Assembly: GCF_000005505.3 (NCBI RefSeq)
Contig: NC_016131.3
Coordinates: forward strand, 53,739,355 to 53,803,354
DNA length: 64,000 bases
Reading direction: 5' to 3'
Origin: Brachypodium distachyon
Lineage: Eukaryota > Streptophyta > Magnoliopsida > Poales > Poaceae
Within the stretch, counting starts at the first letter, position 1. Each line of letters begins with the position of its first letter. The notes under the pieces were generated by a model that worked only from the letters and a program-made list of their open reading frames with translations, was not told the DNA's origin and searched no databases. Positions 46,561-57,240 of this stretch are shown piece after piece. The position numbers were made by a program, and so were the translations under genes.

Positions 46561-46859
46561 TCTGTTTCAGCAAACAAGTAGAGGGACTAAGTTGTATTTT
46601 TTATTTTGTATGTACATCAAAAGAATGGAGAAGAGAAGGAGCACCAGAAGTTTCAGGAAAAGGTCCCCAAAAATCCCTATGTCTAATTATGCTGAATAAA
46701 AATAATTTAATAATGGTGGGTGGGTAACTTAACCAAATAAAATAGGGCAGAGGATGTCTTCACATAAGTTGATCCATCGAGACTTTCTAGACTGACGACT
46801 TCTGATAAGTAGTAGCCAGCTGTCCTAAAATACTCGGCAGATAGACCGTACCGTTGCTC

Positions 46860-49200
46860 GAACTCGCATGTAACTCTTCTGCACACTCCATGGCCGCTAC
46901 GGATCAGGTCTTCGCATTTGCTATCGGAGCATGCCAGCATAGATGATGTCGAGGACAACTTCGGATCAAATACTCCGGGTGGAGACCGGCAAATAAACCG
47001 AACATTGGTATATCATTTGTTTGGTAGCACAATTCGGGTGGCTCCACTTTTCACATAAGGGGCCGACTAAACATAAATCCTAATATTTTACATTTTTTTA
47101 TTTCAAAATACCACTGAATTATTGGCGGGGGAGTTGGGCAAAGTGAAAGATCGGTATGGTCGATTAGAGGGGGAGGGGGTGAATAGGAGATTAACAAATT
47201 TTAACTTTTCTTTTTCTTGAAAGATACAACACTTAATATTAAGGCTTTTTCGATTCTCTAAAATGAATGCAACCCTAATATAGCCGAAGCAAAGTATAGG
47301 CAATAAAGTAAAGCAAGTAATTAAAGGGGCAAATATGATACCACACGGGAAGATGAAGATTTCACCGGAGTTCCACCTATTGGGATCGGTGTACGTCTCC
47401 GTTTGGAGAAGTGATCTACCACAAAGGGAGAGACGCCACGAAGGCTCACTCTATTCTCCAACTCACCACACCACAAAGGTGGGATGAGCTCTCACAACAC
47501 CAAAAAGGCGAAGTGAGTTCCACTAATGGTTTCCTTGAAGGCGAATGCCGAACCTTTACAAACAAGGAGAATGGCACGGATCCACAACTAAATTGGAGGC
47601 TCCTTCCCAAATCCTCAAACACGTCCTCATAAAATTGGAGTGCTTGAAGAGACACCTTCCGGCTAGGGATCCCAAAATCCCAAGAGTAACAAAATCCACC
47701 AAGTAAAACGAGGGGAATCAACTTTTGATTTGGTGAAACCCTAGATCGAGCTCTTCTCAACCTTTCCTCAAAGTATTAGCTAGGGGGAAGCACTAGGGAG
47801 AGAGATCTCGAGATTTTAAGCTTTGGAGGTGAAGAACGCTTGCAGGAATGGAGTAACGAACCGTTGGGGACGAAGACCCTCTTTTATAGGATCCCCGATT
47901 TCTGCCCGTTATGTGCAATTTCTGCACAGGGCGGTACTACTGCTAGCTCAAGCGGTACTACCGCGAGCGGTAGTGCAGCACCGGTACCGTGCTAGTGCCG
48001 CTATATGTCAGTAGCGTTTTGCTACCTCATAGCACTGGCGGTACCGGGGCGGTACTACCGCGACCGGTACTACCGGCCTGGGATGATCGGTACTGCCGCC
48101 CTGGATAGAAAAAACAGGCAGAACCCTTTGGTTCAAGAATAGGTTTTAGCTAATCTTCACCGGTGGGATTGATGCTATCTGGTGGGAACAATTTGGTGGT
48201 TGTGAGTACGTGAAATTGATTCACCCAAGCCTTCCCAGATGGACTCTCTCTTTATAGTATGGATTTTCCTACGACTCAATATAAATAAAAAACCGTAAAT
48301 CCTTCTACGCTTCTTTCCTTTGAGGGCAACAAACCGCTTTGCTTGATTCTATATAATTTCTGAAAACACTTAGCATATGGTTAGTCCACATATTAAGTTG
48401 TCATTAACACCAAAACTCATTAGGGATCGAAATGCCCTTTCACAAAGCCCCCCTTATCCCCTTAAATCCGTCAATGCAGTTTGCACATGTTATCAAATCT
48501 GCCAGAAGAGACGATGTAGATGACAATCTCAAATCAAATACTCCGGGTAGAGACTAACAAATAAATAGAACATTGATAAATCATTTATTTGATCAGAAAA
48601 ATCATCGAAGCATGCCAGAAGAGACAACGTAGATGACAATTTTGAATCAAATACTCCGGGTGGAGACTAGCAAATAAGTAGAACATTGGTAAATCATTGG
48701 TTTGATCAGAAAAATCATCGAAGCATGTCAGAAGAGACGATGTAGATAACAATCTCGGATCAAATACTACGGGTGGAGACTGACAGATAAACAGAACATT
48801 GGTAAATCATTTGTTTGATCAGAAAAATCATTGTCATCCGGAAATTCGGACCACAATCCGGGTGGCTCCACTTTTCACAGAGGGGGCGACTAAACATAAA
48901 TCCTAATATTTTTACAATTTTTACTCCCAAATACCACTAAATTTCTCTTTGCAACAGAATTCTTGGGTGGGGGGCAAAGGCCCCCCGTGCCCCCTTCAAT
49001 CTGTCTATGCTCTTTGCACCTGTTATTGGAGCATGCTAGAAGAGACGACGTAGACAATCTCGGATTAAATACTCCGGGTGGAGACTAACATATAAATAGA
49101 ACATTGGAAAATCATTTGTTTGTTCGGAGAAATCATTCTCAACAGGAAATACAGACCACAATCCGGGTGGCTCCACTCGTCACAAAGTTCATTCGGGCTG
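46860..49200. repeat. Array of about 125-bp repeats, interrupted by an inserted element
   Basis: Units contain GAAGCATGCCAGAAGAGACG, ATCAAATACTCCGGGTGGAG and AGAACATTGGTAAATCATTTG. Clear copies start near 46925, 48490, 48606, 48718 and 49030. A larger block (CACAATCCGGGTGGCTCCAC, then TTTTCACA and CGACTAAACATAAATCC) also recurs three times. The element at 47143-48443 sits inside it. No ORF was recognised. It could be the subterminal repeats of an unidentified transposon or a small satellite cluster. Confidence 0.75.
47143..48443. mobile_element. Unclassified GTGAAAG/CTTTCAC element (copy 2)
   Basis: Starts GTGAAAGATCGGTATGG and ends AAATGCCCTTTCAC, with AAA on both sides (47140-47142 and 48444-48446). 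The host repeat array contains the related uninterrupted sequence GGGGCAAAGGCCCCCC near 48973, which fits a duplicated AAA at the insertion point. The outer parts align with copy 1. The middle (47925-48115) is instead packed with GCGGTACTACCGC-type palindromes. No protein was recognised. Confidence 0.75.
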
Positions 49201-49249
49201 ACCCCGTCCATTTTTCTACTTTTTGAATTGTGGGGTCTACATCCACTTT

Positions 49250-49372
49250 ATCATCATCTCCAAGGAACTAAAACCTGAGAATACACTTGTACAATTCATT
49301 AGTCCCATAATTATGTTGTCAACTTCACTAAAAACCAGTTAGGGCTTAAGTTGTGCTTTTTTCACCTACGCG
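49250..49372. mobile_element. Remnant 3' end of a GTGAAAG-family element
   Basis: AGTCCCATAATTATGTTGTC, then ACTAAAAACCAGTTAGGGC and a final TTTTTTCAC, parallels the last 100 bp of the 47143 element. The rest of the element is missing. Confidence 0.5.
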
Positions 49373-49669
49373 TGTCACTTCAATGTTCTATTTTATAATG
49401 GTATAACTTTAGAAAACAAAAATTATATTATATTATATTGATCAAATTAGCGATGCAGGGACACATGTAGGCCATGTATAACAGAAAAGAGTACTTCATG
49501 CATCTACACCACCCCAATGAAAATAAAAGCATGAGCTATGTCAGATATAGATGATCCCCACGGTTCACATAACAAATCCAACGATCCAGTTGAACCTAAT
49601 GATTTAAGACTTGAGTCTGACCGTCCCCTCCCTACCAACCCTCACCCGTATTGATAATATGTTGTTTAC

Positions 49670-49759
49670 TACTCCGTCCAATCGGTGGGAATAGTATCAG
49701 ACATGGTTTTAGTTCAGATTTGTACTAAAACCACCAAGAATTTAGGATCGGAGGGAGTA
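49670..49759. mobile_element. Short Stowaway-like MITE
   Basis: TA-flanked CTCCGTCCAATCGGTGGG and TTTAGGATCGGAGGGAG, 90 bp, with the central arms GGTTTTAGT and ACTAAAACC. The words GTATCAGACATGG occur both inside it and just after it. Confidence 0.75.
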
Positions 49760-50158
49760 GTATCAGACATGGATATTTTTTTAATAAAGAAATCCATCGA
49801 AACAAAATTAAAGCTTACCATTTATACTAAAGATTAATTAGAAGATATCCAACAGAATTAGAACGCGACCATTGATTAGGGGAGATTCTAATCTTATTTG
49901 GGAGGACAAAGATAGCAGGCTAGAATCAATTATTTCCAATAGTGGCATGTAGACACCAATGGATACACCACCGACCTTGGCATAACAACTAAATACTAAA
50001 AATAGACCAATTTATGTGTATATATATTGAACGTGTGACCGGTACATGTTTTGACACATACAGAAACCATCTCTGTATCAGAAGATCTACTTTGTGTTGA
50101 CAAAGAATATAATGGAGGGAAGGAGGGTGGTCATGCTCGTGATGGTTATCCTCGCATG

Positions 50159-50523
50159 TGTTGGAATTTTGGGTTAGGCCCAAGGCCCAATCTGAAATTA
50201 ATTCCTGGAAAACCTCAAAAGCCCATTCATGGAGTGGGACGAGGAAGTGGGAATAGTCCCACCTTGCTAGTTTAGGGGGATTTAGACCAATATATAAGGT
50301 ATGTTGGTTCTCACCTCTTGAGCAAGTGAGCAAGGGAAATCCCCACGCGCGCTCCTCCTCGCCTCGCCTCGCCTCGGAATCCGTTGTGGACGCTTAACAA
50401 ATCTCGATAATTGCGGAGTCAGTTTTGGTTTTCTAAACCGAACCGAAGTCCGCCTGCGTGCCTACATAATAAGACGACCGCGGTCTCCGGACGGACGACG
50501 CCACAACCCTAGCCATCACGCCC
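50159..50523 (+). repeat. 5' LTR of the copia element (internally deleted)
   Basis: Aligns with 53014-53444. It contains a TATA-like ATATATAAGG near 50290 and ends abruptly at the pol junction. Confidence 0.75.
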
Positions 50524-52464
50524 GGGCGTAAGTTTGGACCAAAAACCATTGATTGTGTCTTTCTTGGCTACGCACTTCGGAGTGTTGGCTATAGATTCTT
50601 GGTTGTAAATTCTGGAGTATCTTTAAGCATCGGTACAATTATGGAGTCCAAGGATGCTACATTCTTTGAGGACATATTTCCCATGAGAGATATGCATAGC
50701 ACATCTAGAGAGGATCATGATGTACCTGCTGAACCCGTCAGTTCAGAGGAACATCAGGATCATGGTGTAGCTCCTGAACCCGCCATTCCAGTGGAAAATC
50801 TTGAACAAACACTTGATGAGATTCCTGAGGAGTATGACAATGAAGCCCCTATTAGGGGTAAGCGACAAAGGATTGCTAAATCCTTTGGTGATGATTTCAT
50901 TGTGTACCTTTTGGATGACACCCCTAAAACCATTAATGAGGCCTTTGCATCTCCGGATGCAGACTATTGGAAGGAACCCATTCGTAGTGAGATGGATTCT
51001 ATCATGGCTAATGGTACTTGGGAGGTCGTTAACCGTCCGTACGGGTGCAAACCTGTAGGATGCAAGTGGATATTCAAGAAAAAGCTTAGACCTGATGGTA
51101 CTATTGAGAAGTACAAGACGCGGCTTGTGGCCAAGGGTTTTACCCAGAAAGAAGGTGAAGATTTCTTTGTTACTTACTCACCTGTAGCTCGATTGACCAC
51201 AATCAGAGTATTACTATCACTGGTTGCCTCATATGGTCTGATCGTCCATCAAATGGACGTTAAGACAGCTTTCCTTAACGGAGAGTTGGATGAGGAAATT
51301 TACATGAACCAGCCAGATGGATTTGTAATAAAGGGTCATGAAGGCAAAGTGTGTAAGTTATTAAAGTCTTTATATGGCCTGAAACAAGCTCCTAAGCAAT
51401 GGCACGAGAACTTTGACAAAACTTTAACATCTGCCGGCTTTGTTGTAAACGAAGCTGACAAATGTGTATACTACCGCCATGGTGGGGATGAGGGAGTTAT
51501 ACTTTGTTTGTATGTCAATGACATACTAATATTTGGGACTAACCTCAAAGTGATTGAAGAGGTTAAGACTTTCTTGTCGAAGTGCTTTGACATGAAAGAC
51601 CTTGGTGTAGCTGATGTTATTTTGAACATCAAGCTCGTGAGAGGCGACAATGGTGAGATCACTTTGTTGCAATCTCACTATGTGGAGAAGATCTTGAGTC
51701 GTTTCGGCTATGCTGATTGTAAATCTTATCCAACTCCTTATGATCCAAGCGTTCTGCTTCGAAAGAATCACAGAATTGGAAGAGACCAACTAAGATATTC
51801 TCAGATTATTGGTTCGCTCATGTATTTGGCTAGCGCAACTAGACTTGACATCTCTTTTGCTGTGAGCAAACTGAGTCGGTTCAATAAGAATCCGGGAGAT
51901 GATCATTGGAGTGCACTCGAGAGGGTCATGCGCTATCTAAATGGCACAATGAGCTATGGTATACACTATACTGGGCACCCCAAGGTACTTGAGGGTTATA
52001 GTGATTCAAACTGGATATATGATGTTGATGAGCTAAAGGCCACGAGTGGATATGTGTTCACACTCAGAGGGGGCGTTGTTTCATGGAAGTCTTGCAAGCA
52101 AACGATCTTAACCAGATAAAGAATGGAAGCAGAAGTTTCAGCATTAGATACATCCACGGTTGCAGCCGACTGGCTTCGTGAGCTCTTGATGGATTTGCCG
52201 ATTGTTAAAAAATCAATACCGGCGATTCTTATGAACTGTGACAATCAAACTATGATAGTCAAAGTGAACAGTTCTAAAGATAACATGAAGTCATCAAGAC
52301 ACGTCATGAGACGTCTGAAATCTGTCAGAGCAATGAGAAATTCCGGAATAATAGCATTGGGATATATCCCAACGGCTAACAATCTGGCAGATCCCTTTAC
52401 AAAGGGTCTATCAACGAATGTGATAGAATCTGCATCAAGGGAGATGGGGTTGCGACCCACGTGA
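50524..52464 (+). pseudogene. Copia pol fragment: integrase end, reverse transcriptase, RNase H
   Basis: The frame starts with KFGPKTIDCVFLGYA (integrase C-terminal part). RT follows with DYWKEPIRSEMDSIMANGTW, GCKWIFKKKLRPDGTIEKYK, VHQMDVKTAFLNGELDEEIY and SLYGLKQAPKQWHENFDK. RNase H follows with GYSDSNWIYDVDELKATSGY. The active-site box YVDD is YVND here (codon AAT at 51517), which should abolish polymerisation. A TAA stops the frame at 52117, and RNase H continues from 52123 (MEAEVSALDTSTVAADWLRE) to a stop at 52464. It is not autonomous. Confidence 0.85.
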
Positions 52465-53013
52465 GTTACCATGGCAGTAAACCAACCTATATGATCGGAG
52501 ATCCCGTGAATTAGGACCTGGGAAACAAGTCATTGGATAACTGAGAAGAGTGCACATTCTTTATCCCACTCTGTTGACGATACATTACTCTCGTGTACTG
52601 TATGGTAGGTTGTTTAACATAATGTTTTCTAACACTTTGCATTAATTTGCAAGGGAGATACTGTCCTACAGAGTGGTCTCTAAAGAACACACCTATATGA
52701 GCCTGACTGTTGGTCGCAGTCTATGAGATTTGGGTGGTCTCTAGTAAGCTCATGAAAAGGCCTGGAGAATGACTTATATGCTCCACACCGCAGGGTAGCA
52801 TTCGGCAGCCCAGTACCAGACAACAATTTAGTGAAGCTCTAACACAGAAAACTGACAATTCAAGGTTTGTCCATTGTTTAGTTGTGCGTGAGTGAAGCTA
52901 TTTGTTTAGGTGGATGTTCAACCTTAACCGCTCTACACTGAAACGCTGGTATATCAAAAATAGAGTTTTGGATCAACGACAATTTTATGTGCTTATGAGA
53001 TATTGTGGGGGAT

Positions 53014-53444
53014 TGTTGGAATTTTGGGTTAGGCCCAAGACCCAATCTGAAATTAATTCTTGGAAAATCTCAAAAACCCATTCATGGAGTGGGATGAGGA
53101 AGTGGGAATAGTCTCACCTTGCTAGTTTAGGGGGAGTTGGACCAATATATAAGGTATGTTGATTCTCACCTCTTGAGCAAGTGAGTAAGAGAAATCCCCA
53201 CGCGCGCTCCTCCTCCTCCTCCTCCTCCGCTCGCCTCGCCTCGTCATGACGCGCGCGCCGCGTTTCATGGATCGAGTTCGAGTTCGAGCTGTGCTTATCT
53301 TTTTGGCAGTCGGAATCCATTGCGGACGCGTAATAAATCCCGATAATTGCGGAGTCGGTTTTGGTTTCCTAAACCGAACTGAAGTCTAATAATACGACCG
53401 CGGCCTCCGGACGGACGATGTCACAACCCTAGCCGTCACGCCCA
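53014..53444 (+). repeat. Second LTR of the copia element
   Basis: Begins TGTTGGAATTTTGGGTTAGG and is colinear with the 5' copy to CACGCCC. Its true 3' limit is unclear because leader and gag-like sequence follows without a visible boundary. Confidence 0.7.
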
Positions 53445-54411
53445 CGATCCAATCTCGCTGTTCGCCGCCAACTGCTACTCCATCCCGTCGACTGCGTGCA
53501 CAGATCGCCGGGAGAGCAGGCCTCCGGAACCCCGACCTTCGAGATCCTGCCCGGGAGACAGTCGATAAGGTTTTTGGGGAGCGTTCTCACGTGACTGCTC
53601 GCTTCTTCACGTCCCTGTTTCGTTGGCATCTTCATCACCAATGGCTGACGACCTCGGAGATCCCGCGGCTCAGGTTGCCGCTCTAGCTCAGCAGCAGCAG
53701 GCTGCCCAACTCTAAGCCCAGGCAACTGCTGCTGCACAGGCGCAAGCGCAAGCGCTGGCCGCTGCCCAGGAGGTAGTCAAGGCGGCTGCTACGCCGCCGG
53801 ACTCGTCACCGACCTCAACAAACAAACACAAGAAAAGAATACAACAACGTACGTAATCTGCTCTTTCTTGTTGATTTTGATTAGTAGTTTTATTATTCAT
53901 GCCGTGAAATTAGATGAGTTTTATTGTTGTGCGTTGCTATTTAATTTGTCTAGTTTGCATGATATAATATGATACATGTTTTACACATTGTTTTTCTGAA
54001 TTAAATATTCATCGAAATTACCTAATTATTCAGCAACATGCACGACAATACTTTGCCAGTGTAAGTATATACAAACAATCATTCGAATTATCTTTGAATT
54101 CTGATAAAGTTTTGGTGTTGAATTTTTTTTGTTCGTTATAATCTCATTTTTACCGGTCTACGATGATTTCTTTTAAAATTTAACCACAAAAGCTAGTTTA
54201 ACCTATACATCCTCGATTGCCTGCAGGTCGTACAATTGAAGAGGTAGATAGCAACAAGCTCCAAATTTGCATCTGCGGAAATTTAACCTGCCGAGATAAT
54301 TTGTGTTACTGCTGTTTAGACACAATAGGGCCTTGCTTTGCAACTAGAGAGCAATGCATCCTAGGTTGTGGCTGCCATCCGACTGTACCGCCATCGTCTG
54401 AGCATGCGTAG

Positions 54412-54836
54412 GTGGTTGCATATATTTCTGATGAGAAATTATGTCAAGACAATATTTGAATAACATGTATGAGATTCAATCATTCAATTTAGTTCTTCAA
54501 TTTGGTCATCTATACCAACAATTTAGTTTATCGTTTTGGTGCACGCACTGCGGACACGGACGGTTAGCACTGTGCCCATCAATTAAGTGTTCTCCACTGA
54601 CAGTTAGGTGGGTGCCTGGCAGAGTGACAGTGGTAGCATGCATCGCTGACGATCGCCAGACCAACCGTACGCAGTGTTCGAGTAGAGAAAAATTGTGTTT
54701 CTAGCTGCGAAGGAAGCGTGGAGACTGAAAAAAATGAGAGAAGAGCTTTGTTCGTGCCGATAAAAGAGTGTCTGTGTATTGTGTTGGGGTGCATGGCTGA
54801 TTGATTTCAGGTATGCACATGAATTCCATTTAAAAA
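54412..54836. other. 3' flank of the MEG-like gene
   Basis: No second gene recognised. Probably 3' UTR and intergenic DNA. Confidence 0.35.
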
Positions 54837-54980
54837 AGAGTAAATTCTACTTTTTACCCCAAGTTCCAGTTTTTTGACAGCTTTTTTTTTACCCCATTTA
54901 ACAAAGACGAGAATGCCACTAAATGAGGTAAAAGCTGTCAAAAAGTTGGAACTTGGGGGTAAAAAATGGAATTAACTCTT
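54837..54980. mobile_element. MITE-like foldback element
   Basis: AGAGTAAATTCTACTTTTTA then CCCCAAGTTCCAG pairs with AACTTGGGGGTAAAAAATGG then AATTAACTCTT. GACAGCTTTT and AAAAGCTGTC pair further in. It is flanked by TTTAAAA-like sequence. Confidence 0.75.
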
Positions 54981-55210
54981 TAAAAAGTTGCTAGTTCAAG
55001 CATCTTCTGATCTACACCCACTAAAAATAAAGTGCAAGTAATGCTAGATCAAGATGATCCGCGACGTTTATGTAGCAAATCTAACGATCCAGTTGATCCG
55101 ACCGTCCCTTGATCTCTTCCTCCAAACCGTCCCCTGATCTCTCCCTCCAAACACTCACCCATCAGTGAAAACATGTTCTTTACTAGTATGCACTTAGAGT
55201 AAGTACGTAC

Positions 55211-55240
55211 CGAACGGAGGCGAATGCAGCACGGGCTAGG
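55211..55240 (-). pseudogene. Microprotein D relic, end of exon 1 only
   Basis: On the minus strand the sequence reads codons for CCIRLRS followed by an intact donor GTACGTACTT, matching exon 1 of gene B. The ATG portion is gone. The homologous upstream sequence resumes only after a hAT-like insertion, at 55903 (TCGCCGGTTCGGAG and AGATCAGACCAGCTTAA match 22183-22222). No exon 2 was found within 1 kb downstream. Confidence 0.6.
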
Positions 55241-55241
55241 C

Positions 55242-55902
55242 CAGGGCGGAGCTACTTGAGCCCTCGCTGGTGCACATGAACCAGGGTCCAAAACTTTTGT
55301 TAGTACTGATTAAGCCTTGTGATTGTCTAGTGCACCAGGCTGTGTGAGGCAAGGTGCACCAGGGCGTTGAAATTTTCCGAATCAAAAGCCAAAAATGGTC
55401 GCGTGGCCGCATGGCCCATTTACCGCGGGCGTCTGGCCTGTATGTACTCACCAACAAGGCCTCTAGGATGATTGGCCGAGTGGATGATACGTGTAGTTCT
55501 GCTCGATCGATCGCTTCGTTTCCCTCCCCGCTATCTTTCAGTCGACGATGCGCGATCGAAGTCTTAGTAAAGCCTCCGTCCAGTTGATCACGTAGAGTAG
55601 CTCTATCAGTCACTGGCTCAATTGCTCTAGGATGCCTCAATTCCCTAATTCTCTGGTTCAATGAGGATATGTTACCGATAAAAAAAATTATCCTCTAAAT
55701 TTGCCGTTAATTTCTTCATTTTGGTTAGTGCTTGATTGTCACTGTTTTTTAGCACACATTATGTCTTTCACTATGTCAAATTATACATATTAGGAATTGT
55801 TGTACATGCTATTATTGGTAAAAATAATAATTGAAATTGATTCTATTAACGTGTCGACGTTAAAGTCGTGCAACTGGATAAATTTTCTCAAGTTCCGCCT
55901 TG
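55242..55902. mobile_element. hAT-like non-autonomous element
   Basis: The ends CAGGGCGGAGCTACTTG and CAAGTTCCGCCTTG are imperfect inverted repeats of the CAGGGGCGGA hAT type. It separates two blocks that are adjacent at 22.1-22.2 kb. An 8-bp target duplication is not seen, consistent with a small flanking deletion that also removed the start codon of microgene D. Confidence 0.65.
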
Positions 55903-57146
55903 TCGCCGGTTCGGAGGAGAGATCAGACCAGCTTAACTGTGTAGTAACGCGGGAGGCTGCGACGTACATGCAGACGAGTACTATCGCGTATCTAATCTAT
56001 AGTTATATACCACTGCGGGCGGGACTGGGAGAGCAACCAGCTATGCCACGTTGACAGCTGCGTCGCGCGCTGCGTCGTCGGGGGTTGCGTTGGCGCGACG
56101 AATTTTTCTGCTGTTTTGGCCTTTGAAAAACGGAATTGTCAAAACTAGCCTCCTCCCAAATCAATTGCCAAATCTAGATTGGTGGAATGTCTAGCAACTG
56201 CCACGTGGGCCTTTCCGCCCACACAAAAGGCTGATCAGTGTTTCCGCCAACTGCCTTGTCTGGAAGGACTCGTTACCAATCGAATAGGCGGAAAGAGAGT
56301 TGGGTCCTCACGTCTCAGGCTGGCAACGGAAAGCGAGGGGCCAAAACAAATACTCCCTCGGTCTCATATTAAGTGACTCAAATTTGTCCAAATACTGCGA
56401 GATTACACGTATCTAGACGCTTTTTAGTCATAGATACATTCATATTTGGGCAAACATGAGTCACTTAACATGGGACGGAAGGAGTAATTCCTAGGGATAC
56501 TAACAACCAGGAAGTTTTCAAGTAGAAGAAAAGAAAAGCTGCATGCGCGGATCGGAGAAAAGGGATGTTCCGGACCGGCGAGATAGCAGTCGAGGATGAA
56601 TAGGTTCTTTGCTGTCAAAAAAAACTTGATATATTATCGGAGTCCCCCACCAGTTGGTACTCCTGCCAAATGCCCTAAACACCATAACTTTGGTTATCTG
56701 TAAGTAATTAGCCCAATAATTATGGTTGAGTAATTTTTCTATAAAAAAGGTGGTTTTCTGAAAATAAATCGCAAATGTTTTTTCCCTCTATAGCTGGCCA
56801 ACGGGCCGGGTTTTTTGGCGAAGCCTGAAAGTCTGGCGGGCTTATCCCGGTTGTGCCCGGCCCGGCACAGAATTCTTTCTCAGGGCCGGAGCTCCATCAA
56901 GGTATCGCGAACAGAAATACTTCGCGAGCCGCACCCGCACCCGTCGCTCCTCCTGGCCCATCTCGCTGCCGGCGACCCAGCCCTCGCTCATCTTCCTCCT
57001 CGCGCGAGCGCCGCCACCGCCACCGCCACCGCCGGTTGATCTCCCCTACGATTCTCTCCCTCCCGACCGTTTCTCCTTCCGTCATCCCACTAACGGATTC
57101 CGCCCTTTAGCTTCCCGTTTCATTTCCTTTAATCTTCCCCAATTCG
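55903..57146. promoter_or_regulatory. Flank of microgene D relic, then promoter and 5' UTR of the TFIIIC gene
   Basis: 55903-55960 is homologous to the region upstream of microgene B. From 56770 the sequence becomes GC-rich with CT-rich leader character, fitting the plus-strand gene start at 57240. No separate ORF is supported. Confidence 0.4.
56351..56486. mobile_element. Stowaway MITE
   Basis: TA-flanked CTCCCTCGGTCTCATATTAA and TTAACATGGGACGGAAGGAG, with matching AAGTGACTCAAATT and AAACATGAGTCACTT arms. Confidence 0.9.
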
Positions 57147-57240
57147 TAACCGAGGCAAATATCAAGGTAGGGCTTCCTCCGCCCGTGGTGCCATAACCGA
57201 GGCAAATATCAAGGTAGGGCTTCCTCCGCCCGTGGTGCCA
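57147..57240 (+). repeat. 47-bp perfect tandem duplication ending at the start codon
   Basis: TAACCGAGGCAAATATCAAG and its continuation GTAGGGCTTCCTCCGCCCGT then GGTGCCA occurs at 57147-57193 and again at 57194-57240. The second copy supplies the A of the ATG at 57240, and the first copy reads CCATAA at the same place. Each unit contains AAGGTAGGG, which could act as a splice donor. Confidence 0.95.

Larger units (their letters stand above)
50159..53800 (+). mobile_element. Rearranged Ty1/copia element: LTR, truncated pol, LTR, gag start
   Basis: The LTR copy at 50159 (TGTTGGAATTTTGGGTTAGG) recurs at 53014 after a purine tract (TGTGGGGGAT). The 5' copy lacks about 65 bp present in the 3' copy (from TCATGACGCGCGCG on) and breaks at CACGCCC (50523), directly joined to the end of integrase. 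Gag, protease and most of integrase are missing. After the second LTR the sequence continues into a leader and ATGGCTGACGACCTCGG (53641), which reads like a copia Gag N-terminus rich in Q and A, and stops at about 53800 beside the host gene. The right edge and a target duplication (GCATG at 50154 is the left candidate) could not be matched. Confidence 0.75.
50112..54411 (+). pseudogene. MEG/ESF1-like secreted cysteine-rich peptide gene, split by a copia element
   Basis: MEG and ESF1 peptides are small secreted signals of seed transfer cells and early embryos. The ATG at 50112 opens MEGRRVVMLVMVILA, a signal-peptide-like start, and is cut at 50158 by the copia LTR. Coding sequence resumes before 53848 (TNKHKKRIQQ) up to the donor GTACGT. 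Exon 2 (54227-54411) gives EEVDSNKLQICICGNLTC and RDNLCYCCLDTIGPCF, then ATREQCILGCGC, the spaced-Cys pattern with CYCC typical of this family, ending TAG. A 27-nt in-phase mini-exon (54035-54061, between TTATTCAG and GTAAGTATAT) is possible. The stretch deleted or displaced by the insertion is unknown. Family call comes from the Cys pattern and context. Confidence 0.7.

Noticed and set aside
48490..48840. Regularly spaced repeats suggesting a CRISPR-like array
   Set aside because: Units are about 115-125 bp and similar throughout, without short identical repeats and unique spacers, and the DNA is plant nuclear.
50051..50275. Continuous 74-residue ORF across the MEG-like start and the LTR
   Set aside because: It is a chance continuation into the LTR in a different frame from the signal-peptide ATG.
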